Assembly (NCBI RefSeq): GCF_042432805.1
Contig: NZ_JBHLWO010000001.1
Location: 930,001-994,000, forward strand
Direction of reading: 5' to 3'
Length of the DNA stretch: 64,000 nucleotides
Origin: Olivibacter oleidegradans
GTDB lineage: Bacteria > Bacteroidota > Bacteroidia > Sphingobacteriales > Sphingobacteriaceae
Positions 7,434 to 14,920 of the stretch are shown here, one piece after another (position 1 is the stretch's first letter; the number at the start of each line of letters is the position of its first letter). A program made the position numbers and the translations under genes. Under the pieces are notes generated by a model that did not search any database, had not been told where the DNA came from, and saw nothing but the letters and a program-made list of their open reading frames with translations.

Positions 7434-9161
7434 ATGGGCACAATTCCAGCAGAAGTCCTTCAGGAGGCAAACCTGATCACCGCACGCTTGGTAAATACGC
7501 TGTTGATAGAACAGATATACCTGAATGATATAGTTGAGGATGATAAAGCATATTGGGAACTCATTATCCTCATTCCCAATTCGAGTACCCAACACATTAC
7601 CGAAGCCCGTCCATTGGTTAGAATGGTAATGACGCTTCATATTCAGTTCAGATACCGCTTATTCTATTTTCACGACGTGAAAGCCGGACTCAAACAGGGC
7701 AGCATGGTGTTTTTTTCCATCTGCCAACCTGATATGCTGGTATATATCAATCCCGAAAGTGATATTCCCCTTTTTAATAATAAAACCACCTTTCAAAAGG
7801 TATACAACAGGGCAATCATTGAGCAGGGAAAAGAAAGAAACAAAATACGCTCGTTCAGGGAGGGAATGGATTTTTACTTTGAAAAGGGAAACGACCAGCT
7901 CTGCGCATTGATGTTACATCAGGTTTTTGAGTTATGCTACCGATTTGCCGAGCTTGCGCTCATAGGAAAAGAAAAGATATCCCATTCTTTGCGTAACCAC
8001 CACAAATTCCTGCTCCCTTATATTCCCGAACTTAAAACGCTTTTCAACGAGGAGGACGAAAAAGAAATGTCCATACTTTTCATTTTAGATGAAGCCTATC
8101 TTACCGTTCGTTATGAAAACAGCTACCAGATTTCAAAAGATGAATTATCCTATCTGATACAGAAATCGCTTGACCTGCAACAAATAGTAGACGAAAATTC
8201 AAGACTGGCGCAAAAACAGTTCGAAGTGCGTTTCGGAAATTACAAAGAGGAAGAGCAACAATCGGAACCATCAAGTGAACAGGAGGTTGCAACCTCTGAA
8301 AAATTTATTTCTAGTCCAACAATTGAACCATTAAAACCCTTATGTATCATGGAAAAGATCATTGAAAAAATAACAAGGGAGGTAGGTACCATTCGCATTT
8401 ATTGTATGGGAAAAAGCTCACGATCCTTCTCTCACGATAGTTATTACATGGAAACAACAGAAAAAACTTCCGAGGATCGTCTCTATTTATTAGTAATTAC
8501 CAAAGACGAACAGCCGAACGATATTTACCGGATACAGAGCTATATCAATCAGGATAAAAATGTGGACGCAAAAGTCGTGTTACTTTTTCACAGCATGGCA
8601 TCTATTACCAAAGCACTGGAAAACGGCAATCCTTTCTTTCAAAGGGTAATAACGACTGGGGAACAGGTATTTATAAACAAAGATCTATCCGAAATATGGC
8701 AAATACCCACTGAAGAAAAAAAGGCCGAAGTGAACCTTGAAACAAAAAAAATGAACTGGTGGAAACGGAGGCGGAAAATTATCGCATTTATAGAATCAGC
8801 CTCTAATCTTACCTATGATGATAATGAAGATGTTGAGTTATGTATGCTTGCACTTGCGCTTGAGCAGATATGTCTGGCTTATATCGAAACCTTTTTGGAT
8901 TATAAGCCTAATCTGCAAAGTCTTTCACATCTCTATAACCTTTGCGACTATATCAGCGAAAAGGCGAATGAATTTTTTCCAAGAATTACCGAAGAGGATA
9001 TTAGGTTGTTCGGATTGTTATCACAGGGACTGCACAATTTGAGGTTCCGTTCTTCTCTGTTTTATCATCCCACGGATGTGGCTATTTTGCATAGAAGGTG
9101 TGAATATTGGTTGGAGTTTGTCACGGAGGAAGTTGAGAGTTATCTCAAAGAACAGCAATAA
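7434..9161 (+). CDS. Tandem nucleotidyltransferase-like/HEPN protein (NT-HEPN-NT-HEPN)
   Basis: 575 residues made of two similar halves. Half 1: an NT-like fold at ~1-130 (WELIILIP, lacking the GS..D catalytic motif), then a HEPN helical bundle at ~140-260 with LRNHHKF (187-192) and LDEAYLTVRYENSY (218-231), typical of Bacteroidota HEPN proteins. Half 2: an NT-like domain at ~300-435 (RIYCMGKSS, RLYLLVITKD), then a HEPN domain at ~445-570 in which Arg539-His545 (RSSLFYH) fits R-x4-6-H. HEPN domains are often RNases or toxin parts, paired with NT-type antitoxins. Whether this one cuts RNA is not shown. It is the last gene of the operon, downstream of the two repeat proteins. Confidence 0.75.
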   Translation: MGTIPAEVLQEANLITARLVNTLLIEQIYLNDIVEDDKAYWELIILIPNSSTQHITEARPLVRMVMTLHIQFRYRLFYFHDVKAGLKQGSMVFFSICQPDMLVYINPESDIPLFNNKTTFQKVYNRAIIEQGKERNKIRSFREGMDFYFEKGNDQLCALMLHQVFELCYRFAELALIGKEKISHSLRNHHKFLLPYIPELKTLFNEEDEKEMSILFILDEAYLTVRYENSYQISKDELSYLIQKSLDLQQIVDENSRLAQKQFEVRFGNYKEEEQQSEPSSEQEVATSEKFISSPTIEPLKPLCIMEKIIEKITREVGTIRIYCMGKSSRSFSHDSYYMETTEKTSEDRLYLLVITKDEQPNDIYRIQSYINQDKNVDAKVVLLFHSMASITKALENGNPFFQRVITTGEQVFINKDLSEIWQIPTEEKKAEVNLETKKMNWWKRRRKIIAFIESASNLTYDDNEDVELCMLALALEQICLAYIETFLDYKPNLQSLSHLYNLCDYISEKANEFFPRITEEDIRLFGLLSQGLHNLRFRSSLFYHPTDVAILHRRCEYWLEFVTEEVESYLKEQQ

Positions 9162-9224
9162 AACATGGATTGATTTGTAGGTATCTCATTATTTGAATGT
9201 TTTTATTGTTACTAGAAGAAGACT

Positions 9225-10166
9225 TTAACTCTTCAATCCTTCGTCTGAAGACCCCGTGCCAATTTGCTTTATAATAGATACAGCTGAATTCAAAGCGTTA
9301 TAATCAGGAAAATTGTTTGATATATCTTTATTGCTTCCAGAAGGCAATAGCTGCCCCCCCTTATCTATAAGTTCACTAATAGATCGTATGGCTAACTTTA
9401 TCCTTTCCTTTACTTCTGGATCGTCAGGATTGTAATGCCCATTATGGATATTGGCTGCCTCAGCATCTAATACATCAGCTAGCATTTTCTTATTGGCTTT
9501 TACCAAGTCATCCATTAATTCATTTTTTAGTTTGAGACTTTTTGCATGCTCTTCAAATATGCTTGACTCGGCCCACTTTCTTCTTATAACTGCTGCTGCA
9601 TTACACAATTTTGCTATTAGCATTATACTGCTACCTATCGATAGAATTAACCAGATTGATCCGGGTTGACCATTTAATATTTTAACTTTCGAGTCTTCAT
9701 TACTTTCATTCACTGGTATTTCAATACCTTTTTTTAGAAGTTCTGAATATTTTATAAGATCATCGAATGAATTTGTTTCTGGCAATTTTACTCTTAAAAT
9801 AGCATCTGAGTTTGGTGTGGTATTATCATAATATGCTTTCAAGCCTAGTATTGCAGATCTCAAATTGGATATAGCTTTCTCTAGCTCCACCTTTTCATTC
9901 ACACTTAATACAACTGACGGCTCCGGAATCGTAAATGCTTTTGACTCTTTTATTGAGTCTGTAAAATGTTGTAAATAAGGAACCTTGTCCAGTTCTCTTA
10001 TTACTTGTCTAAAATTAAAATAATCTTTGACTATATATCGTGATTCGTTAGACGACCTATTATTATCTAGGAACGTTAATTCTAAATGTTCTAAAAAATA
10101 AGAAGCTGAATTAGTAAGTTCTCCTAGGTTCATGTCGCTATAGTTGTTCGGAGGGCAATATACCAT
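9225..10166 (-). CDS. Hypothetical protein with one central membrane segment
   Basis: 313 residues, no recognised domain. The first ~165 residues are soluble and helical. A single hydrophobic segment follows at ~170-194 (SIWLILSIGSSIMLIAKL), then a helical, partly coiled-coil region (KLKNELMDDLVKANKKML) and a Ser/Gly-rich tail. With no signal peptide, the N-terminal half may be cytoplasmic. A run of seven G residues (plus-strand C run 9354-9360) lies in the coding strand and is unusual for this AT-rich gene. ATG at 10130 (MNLGEL) is an alternative start. It is divergent from the HExxH gene. Likely accessory, function unknown. Confidence 0.6.
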   Translation of the reverse strand: MVYCPPNNYSDMNLGELTNSASYFLEHLELTFLDNNRSSNESRYIVKDYFNFRQVIRELDKVPYLQHFTDSIKESKAFTIPEPSVVLSVNEKVELEKAISNLRSAILGLKAYYDNTTPNSDAILRVKLPETNSFDDLIKYSELLKKGIEIPVNESNEDSKVKILNGQPGSIWLILSIGSSIMLIAKLCNAAAVIRRKWAESSIFEEHAKSLKLKNELMDDLVKANKKMLADVLDAEAANIHNGHYNPDDPEVKERIKLAIRSISELIDKGGQLLPSGSNKDISNNFPDYNALNSAVSIIKQIGTGSSDEGLKS

Positions 10167-10334
10167 ATTTACACTTTATATAAAACAAAAGCGTTACTCT
10201 ATCTTCTTATTTTGATATTTCTGTGTTATTATAAATATTTCTTTTTTTTACTATTGGATGAAGGCTCCATTTAAATCGTATATTCTAGCTAGCCGTTCAT
10301 TGGCTAGAAAATTTTTACGATCTTTAAATAAATA

Positions 10335-10353
10335 ATGTTTTCTCCGAAAACAT
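10335..10353. repeat. 8-bp inverted repeat upstream of the HExxH gene
   Basis: ATGTTTTC, spacer TCC, GAAAACAT: a perfect palindrome of operator size, 30 bp before the start codon in the divergent 216-bp gap. A second small hairpin (CTAGCC/GGCTAG, 10289-10307) lies nearby. Either could be a regulator site. No binding protein is identified. Confidence 0.4.
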
Positions 10354-10382
10354 CTCAATAAAAACTTAGTAAATCTAAATAC

Positions 10383-10961
10383 ATGTCACCGCAAGAAACA
10401 AACATGCAAGAATATGAAAGGTTACAATACGATTTTCTTGCAAGGGCAGAGAAAATGTTCGGATCAAAAACAAACTATAGATATTTAGGGTTATTTTACC
10501 ACAATTTTCCCCCGAGGGTGGTTTTTTGCGGTAGGTCATTAGAAACTGAAGAATGCTCTTTCAAAATTTTCCTAAATGGCAAAGGCGCTATAAACGATAA
10601 AAAAGATGGTATTTTTCAGTTGGCACATGAAGTTGTACACTTACTTTCACCTGTCGAACTAGTTAAGGGCAACGAAATAAATTATTTAGAGGAAGGAATG
10701 GCTACTTTCTTCTCAAAACTGATTTTGGAAGAAATAACGGGAGATAAAGAGTTTTTTGATTTCGCTATTGAAAAGCATGAAAAGTATTTAAAAGCGTATA
10801 AGCTTTATCTCAGTCTAATAGAGGTTGATATATCGGCCGTGAAAAAATTACGTGAGTCGACACCAGTGATAGCTAAAATTACTTCTGAAGATTTCAAGAT
10901 AGCAAATTTGAAAGTTGATAATGACCTTATCAATTCGCTGCTGACAAAATTTGGAGATTAG
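10383..10961 (+). CDS. HExxH zincin-like metallopeptidase domain protein
   Basis: 192 residues, no signal peptide. The zinc-binding motif is AHEVVHLL (His82, Glu83, His86). About 17 residues later NYLEEGMATFF gives Glu103/104 as a plausible third, gluzincin-type ligand. Upstream, GDY-like architecture is absent, so it is not a standard M1/M4 enzyme. It is more like the small intracellular zincins found next to regulators or in accessory modules. Homology to a named family is not claimed. An in-frame ATG at 10404 is an alternative start. It stands alone between a divergent gene and the soluble/membrane pair 185 bp downstream. Substrate unknown. Confidence 0.65.
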   Translation: MSPQETNMQEYERLQYDFLARAEKMFGSKTNYRYLGLFYHNFPPRVVFCGRSLETEECSFKIFLNGKGAINDKKDGIFQLAHEVVHLLSPVELVKGNEINYLEEGMATFFSKLILEEITGDKEFFDFAIEKHEKYLKAYKLYLSLIEVDISAVKKLRESTPVIAKITSEDFKIANLKVDNDLINSLLTKFGD

Positions 10962-11146
10962 CTCTTATTAATATTTAAAGATTTTTTTTAGCTGGAAAGA
11001 GAGACTTTTTACCTATAAAAAATATAACAGGCAAATTTTGGTTCAATTTACTGTTTCCCGTAATATACTCACAATTAATATACCTAAATTGCATCGCAAA
11101 AATAGTTTGACCTTAACAATAAATAGCAATATATCCCTGAATTCTT

Positions 11147-12109
11147 ATGGCCGATATTACCATAACTTTTAATTTTTATTCTCTTTTATTTAAGCCTAGA
11201 AAGCAACATAGTGACTTGAATTCTGTAGAGATACTTCGCAAGGTACTTCATTATGTGACACCAGTCAACTTGGAAAATAAAGCATATCTTGTTGATAGAT
11301 ATAAAAATAGAGAAAATTCAAGTCCCAGGGAATTGTTCATCGACTCCGTTACCTTCGATCATGTAGAACGACGTTATAAATGTAGGATGGGAGTAATTAG
11401 AGAAGGTAAAACTCCGATGCTAAAACCTTATGATAGTTACCAGCTTGTTTCGTTGGATGAGATGAAAAAAAAATATGGAGACCTGGTAGAAGTAACCCAT
11501 TTTTATATTGACATCAGTAAAAACAAACCATATCTCTGTTGTGAATACAATTTTTATGGACCCCGTTACACCGATATTGAGTTTTATCTAAGAAACGTAG
11601 CGCATAATGTTCTCGAATTAGCTAAGGAGACCAAGTTGGAAATTCATCTCGATGTCTCTTTAGACAAACTATTAAACGACTTGAAAGATGTATTTAGCTT
11701 CGAATTAAAAATGGAACCGTCTGGTTTAGAATTGATAGAACCAAATTTAAAAAATCACTATTTCACTGGTCTTAGTTCATTTGGAAGATTGCTTAGCACG
11801 CGTGCAATCAATATTAAAGCTTTTTTCGATGTATTTGAAGGAAACAAATTGGTAAAAACCGACAATGAAGGAACCAGTCTCGTCAAAAAACTTCTAAGAA
11901 GTATAAAAAATCAGGATACTGATATGAATGCTTTCAAAAATTTTATATTAGAATATACTACAGATCAGTCAGATGATATACAATATATTAATTTAATAAA
12001 AAACCAAAAAGGATTTGAAATAAGCATAGATAAAATGTTTCTAAACAGCAATAAACGTTGGTATGAGTTAGTCAAGCCAGAAATTGATAATTTTATTAAC
12101 GGGTTATGA
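11147..12109 (+). CDS. Uncharacterised soluble protein, partner of an overlapping membrane protein gene
   Basis: 320 residues, no export signal, no family recognised. The N-terminal ~200 residues look alpha/beta: ITITFNFYSLLF, then FIDSVTFDHVERRYKCRMGV, then VTHFYIDISKNKPYLCCEY, which alternates short strands like a substrate- or nucleic-acid-recognition fold. The C-terminal ~120 residues look helical (SLVKKLLRSIKNQD, MNAFKNFILEYT). The stop codon overlaps the ATG of the next gene by four bases (ATGA), so translation is coupled. Composition is AT-rich, like the surrounding accessory block. The soluble-plus-membrane layout recalls anti-phage sensor/effector pairs, which is inference only. Confidence 0.65.
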   Translation: MADITITFNFYSLLFKPRKQHSDLNSVEILRKVLHYVTPVNLENKAYLVDRYKNRENSSPRELFIDSVTFDHVERRYKCRMGVIREGKTPMLKPYDSYQLVSLDEMKKKYGDLVEVTHFYIDISKNKPYLCCEYNFYGPRYTDIEFYLRNVAHNVLELAKETKLEIHLDVSLDKLLNDLKDVFSFELKMEPSGLELIEPNLKNHYFTGLSSFGRLLSTRAINIKAFFDVFEGNKLVKTDNEGTSLVKKLLRSIKNQDTDMNAFKNFILEYTTDQSDDIQYINLIKNQKGFEISIDKMFLNSNKRWYELVKPEIDNFINGL

Positions 12110-12606
12110 AAAGAGTACTAGACTTTTATTTTAGATTTCCCATTTTAATGGACTACTTGGTAGGGTTTAGTCTATTATGTCTTGTTCATTACTGTGTGAA
12201 AAATTGTATTCTAGAAATACCGAAGGAAGAGTCTATTCTAAACTATGCGTCCGAAACAACAACTATTCTTCTGACCTTAGCTGGATTCATTCTAACTTTT
12301 CTAACGGTGTTAATAACTTTTAAAACAGGTAAAGTAGAAGAAAGCGAAAATATCACCTTGATGGAGAAATTTTGTAACTCTTCTCTATATAAAGACACTA
12401 CTACGCTATTGAAGAATGGTATTAAATCATTAATTTTTATAACTCTAGTTATTTACATTCTCCGATTTGTGAACATTTTCGGTATTTGGTTATTATACTA
12501 CTGCATAATACTTGGCGTTGCTGTACTGTTGTTAACTATTCTCCGGGCATTGTTTATCCTAGATAATATATTAGATTTTCACACCGAAAACCATAGACAG
12601 CATTAA
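12106..12606 (+). CDS. Small four-helix integral membrane protein
   Basis: 166 residues. Four hydrophobic segments are visible at about 15-31 (MDYLVGFSLLCLVHYCV), 50-73 (TTILLTLAGFILTFLTVLI), 105-125 (IKSLIFITLVIYIL) and 127-152 (IWLLYYCIILGVAVLLLTIL). The loop between segments 2 and 3 carries charged residues (KTGKVEESENITL). There is no enzymatic motif. Its start overlaps the stop of the 320-residue soluble protein, so the two are made together in similar amounts. It could be a pore-forming or membrane-perturbing effector, or an anchor for its partner. No family name is supported. Confidence 0.7.
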   Translation: MKRVLDFYFRFPILMDYLVGFSLLCLVHYCVKNCILEIPKEESILNYASETTTILLTLAGFILTFLTVLITFKTGKVEESENITLMEKFCNSSLYKDTTTLLKNGIKSLIFITLVIYILRFVNIFGIWLLYYCIILGVAVLLLTILRALFILDNILDFHTENHRQH

Positions 12607-12797
12607 TTCTTCATGATGCTGATAAAAGGCCAAAAAAAACGATGGTTTTCCTTCTAACCAAGATATAAGATATTTACACAGCTAATAATTTCAAAATATA
12701 ACGCCTCATTTTGATGAACAGGCTGATAATGATATCTTTATACAACTTATTATAAATAATACAAAGCATCTATTTTTGTCCGCATATTGTCCAGAAA

Positions 12798-12834
12798 ACA
12801 AAATAACCTACTGAAAATCAGTAGGTTATTTTGT
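12798..12834 (-). terminator. Hairpin terminator downstream of tRNA-Pro
   Basis: A 17-bp perfect stem (12798-12814 pairing with 12818-12834) with an AAA loop, 6 bp beyond the 3' end of the minus-strand tRNA. It ends the tRNA transcript and also separates it from the accessory block. Confidence 0.8.
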
Positions 12835-12840
12835 TAAAAG

Positions 12841-12914
12841 TCGGGATGGCCGGATTTGAACCGACGACCTCCAGCACCCCATGCTGGCGCGATACCGGGC
12901 TACGCTACATCCCG
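12841..12914 (-). tRNA. tRNA-Pro (anticodon GGG)
   Basis: 74 nt and folds into a cloverleaf: acceptor CGGGATG/CATCCCG, D stem starting GCG, anticodon stem CCAGC/GCTGG with loop ATGGGGT giving anticodon GGG, T stem GTCGG/CCGGC with loop TTCAAAT, and discriminator A. It reads CCC and CCU. CCA is not encoded. The 3' end faces the accessory block at 4.6-12.6 kb, the usual side for integrative elements. No second copy of the tRNA end and no integrase was found. Confidence 0.95.
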
Positions 12915-13115
12915 AATTTTAGGATGACAAACTTATAGAAAAAATCTGTAAATCACAATTTTTTACCAAGCACATATTATTCGCTGAATATTGCTTTATC
13001 AAATACCGTTATTTATTCTAATTACTCCTGCGAACGTTAGCCCATTAATCATAAGAAATAAATGACAAAAATTGTATAAAAAAGAAATTGAAATATGTCA
13101 GATATTACATTTTGC

Positions 13116-13198
13116 CGTAAATCTATCGTATTTTTATCGTAAATTCATCGTAAAATATACGATGGATTTACGACTCTTTATCGATCAATTTACGATGT
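13116..13198. repeat. Iteron-like array of direct and inverted CGTAAAT(C/T)(C/T)ATCGTA units
   Basis: CGTAAATCTATCGTA (13116-13130) and CGTAAATTCATCGTA (13138-13152) are direct copies 22 bp apart. TACGATGGATTTACG (13158-13172) is the same unit inverted, and a fourth partial inverted copy (ATTTACGATG) lies at 13189-13198. Copies 2 and 3 form a 16-bp stem (13137-13152 with 13158-13173, one T-G pair) with an AAATA loop. Such order is beyond chance for intergenic DNA. Confidence 0.75.
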
Positions 13199-13270
13199 AT
13201 TTGAATATTATTCTATAATCTATATAATTTCTGTCTTTCTTTTACTTCATAATAGGTAGATCGCTAGACA

Positions 13271-13383
13271 TAAGGCTTTAGGCAGTAAGCTCTAGGCAAA
13301 CTATTTAACGACTCCACTTTTTATAAGGCTTTAGGCAATAAGCAATAAGCTCTAGGCAGATTGTTTAACGACTCAGCTTTTTA
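13271..13383. repeat. Tandem duplication of a 53-60 bp unit with TAGGC sub-repeats
   Basis: Copy 1 at 13271-13323 and copy 2 at 13324-13383 share TAAGGCTTTAGGCA at their start, TAAGCTCTAGGCA in the middle and TTTAACGACTC near the end. Copy 2 has an extra AATAAGC. Sub-units of the type (T)AGGC.(A)TAAGC repeat inside each copy. Confidence 0.75.
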
Positions 13384-13415
13384 CGCTTTAACTTACTTAT
13401 AAGTATTAAACATTG

Positions 13416-13423
13416 TACATTTG
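13416..13423 (+). promoter_or_regulatory. Bacteroidota -7 box (TACATTTG) of ybeY
   Basis: Matches TAnnTTTG and lies 16 bp before the ybeY start codon, downstream of the repeats. No firm -33 element is seen. Confidence 0.45.
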
Positions 13424-13439
13424 AAAGAAAAAAATAGAG

Positions 13440-13874
13440 ATGCCAAGTGCTACCGTAAACTTCTTTACTGAAGAAATTAAATACACTATAAAAAACAAAC
13501 TGCTATTAAAACAATGGATAAAGGATGCTATTGCTAATGAAGGTTTAAAACCCGGTGAAATAAGCTTCATCTTTTGCTCGGACGAATATTTGCATAAGAT
13601 AAATGTGGAGTATCTTAATCACGATACCTATACCGATATTATAACCTTTGATAATAGCGATGACGAAAACGTAATCGCAGGTGATATATTCATCAGTATT
13701 GATAGAATCAAGGAAAACGCAAAAAGCTTTTTAGTAAAAGAAATCGATGAGCTGCATCGCGTTATTATTCATGGTATTTTACACCTATGTGGCTATTTAG
13801 ATAAGAAACCTGTTGATAAAAAGCGAATGACAGAAAAAGAAAATGAATATCTATCTAAACGGTCATTTGTATAA
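13440..13874 (+). CDS. ybeY: Endoribonuclease YbeY (rRNA maturation factor)
   Basis: 144 residues, the usual length. YbeY is a zinc-dependent single-strand RNase needed for 16S rRNA 3'-end maturation and 70S quality control. The metal motif is HGILHLCGYLD: His111 and His115 are kept. The third canonical His (HGxLHLxGYDH) is Asp121, as I recall for Bacteroidota YbeY. Upstream, DIITFDN is the family strand before the GDIFIS segment. The start follows a TAnnTTTG box and no upstream in-frame ATG competes. It ends in a hairpin shared with the convergent peptidase gene. Confidence 0.93.
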   Translation: MPSATVNFFTEEIKYTIKNKLLLKQWIKDAIANEGLKPGEISFIFCSDEYLHKINVEYLNHDTYTDIITFDNSDDENVIAGDIFISIDRIKENAKSFLVKEIDELHRVIIHGILHLCGYLDKKPVDKKRMTEKENEYLSKRSFV

Positions 13875-13879
13875 AAACA

Positions 13880-13909
13880 AAAGGGATTCATAAATAAATG
13901 AATCCCTTT
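13880..13909. terminator. Bidirectional hairpin terminator between ybeY and the YugP-family gene
   Basis: 12-bp stem AAAGGGATTCAT (13880-13891) with ATGAATCCCTTT (13898-13909), loop AAATAA, followed by T-rich sequence. It serves both converging genes. Confidence 0.8.
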
Positions 13910-13933
13910 GTCCTGCATTGTATGTCTATTTTT

Positions 13934-14626
13934 TTAATCTCTGGAGCGAAATAAGATGCTTGCATAATATACCAGCGTTGCCAGTGAAGATAGAGCAGCT
14001 ACCACATAAGTCATGGCAGCCCACCAAAGGGCATTTTTCGCACCATCATGTTCCTCTCTGCTTGCCATTATTCCTTTGTTTGTTTCCAGCCAAGCTAAAG
14101 CCCTATTGGAAGCATCAAACTCCACAGGCAGGGTTACGAAACTGAATAAGGTAACCAATGCTAAAGCAGCAACACCTACCGCTAGTACAATAATATTACC
14201 TGCAAAAAAAACTAACATAACACCAATCATCAAAGTCCAGGATGTTAGCGTAGAAGCTACATTGACTACCGGCACCATTGCTGAACGAAATTGTAACCAT
14301 GCATATGCCTTTGCATGCTGCACGGCATGACCACATTCGTGCGCAGCCACAGCGGCCGCGGCAACACTTCGTCCACTATATACTTCCGGACTCAAATTCA
14401 CTGTTTTATCCGCCGGGTTATAATGATCGGTTAATCGTCCTTCCACCGAAACTACCTTAACATCATAAATATTATTGTCATGTAACATCTTCTCCGCAAT
14501 ATCCTTACCTGACATGCCACTGCTTAATGGTGTTTCGGAATGTTCTTTAAACTTACTCTTGAATCGCCATTGAACAATAAAACTAACGATTGCAATACCT
14601 ATTAATAACAAATACTCTGTTCCCAT
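13934..14626 (-). CDS. Membrane zinc metallopeptidase, YugP family
   Basis: 230 residues of the Zn_peptidase_2 (DUF2268-unrelated, YugP-type) family. An N-terminal membrane helix (YLLLIGIAIVSFIV) is followed by a cytoplasmic or peripheral domain with VSVEGRLTDHYNP and NLSPEVY. The active site AAHECGHAVQHA carries the HExxH zinc site, and three further membrane helices follow (MIGVMLVFFAGNIIVLAVGV, ALVTLFSFVTL, YVVAALSSLATLVYYASIL). The family is linked to membrane protein turnover and its exact substrates are unknown. It is a single-gene transcript, divergent from rmuC. Confidence 0.88.
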   Translation of the reverse strand: MGTEYLLLIGIAIVSFIVQWRFKSKFKEHSETPLSSGMSGKDIAEKMLHDNNIYDVKVVSVEGRLTDHYNPADKTVNLSPEVYSGRSVAAAAVAAHECGHAVQHAKAYAWLQFRSAMVPVVNVASTLTSWTLMIGVMLVFFAGNIIVLAVGVAALALVTLFSFVTLPVEFDASNRALAWLETNKGIMASREEHDGAKNALWWAAMTYVVAALSSLATLVYYASILFRSRD

Positions 14627-14896
14627 TTTTTTATCAACTATATATTACTTCCCTCAAACTGCATACCGACATTTACTTTTTCCGGCCTTCTACCTAAGAT
14701 ATGCATTTTTCTCCTAAATTTACGACAAAAAGATTAAAATAGCATTAAAAAAGCTGACCTTACCTGACATTATATCAAGAAGATAAGTAAAAAACTGACA
14801 ATTTATCCGAGGTCGGTTGATAAATAAACCCGCACTAAAAGGACACATAGGAAAGAGCACTAAAAAACCGAGGCTACCTGAATCAATTTTTCTGTC

Positions 14897-14904
14897 TAAA
14901 TTTG
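14897..14904 (+). promoter_or_regulatory. Bacteroidota -7 box (TAAATTTG) of rmuC
   Basis: Fits TAnnTTTG and lies 16 bp before the rmuC start codon. The rest of the 294-bp gap to the YugP gene shows nothing else clear. Confidence 0.45.
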
Positions 14905-14920
14905 TACAAAACAATTAACA

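Larger units (their letters stand above)
12915..13439. other. 525-bp intergenic stretch with two repeat systems
   Basis: No credible gene. It holds an inverted-repeat array built on TCGTAAAT (13116-13198), a tandem duplication (13271-13383) and the ybeY promoter box. The first 200 bp are plain AT-rich sequence. Confidence 0.7.

Noticed and set aside
7668..7682. TTTCACGACGTGAAA resembling parS inside the HEPN gene
   Set aside because: Three extra bases (GAC) split the palindrome, so the half-site spacing is wrong for ParB, and it lies in coding DNA.
11147..12606. Kiwa defence system (KwaA/KwaB)
   Set aside because: The four-helix membrane protein resembles KwaA only in topology, the gene order is reversed, and I do not see a DUF4868 pattern in the soluble partner.
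12841..12914. Attachment site of an integrative element
   Set aside because: The tRNA position is suggestive, but no repeated tRNA end and no integrase gene were found in the window.
13271..13383. CRISPR-like repeat
   Set aside because: Only two adjacent copies without spacers of equal length and no cas genes. It is a tandem duplication.
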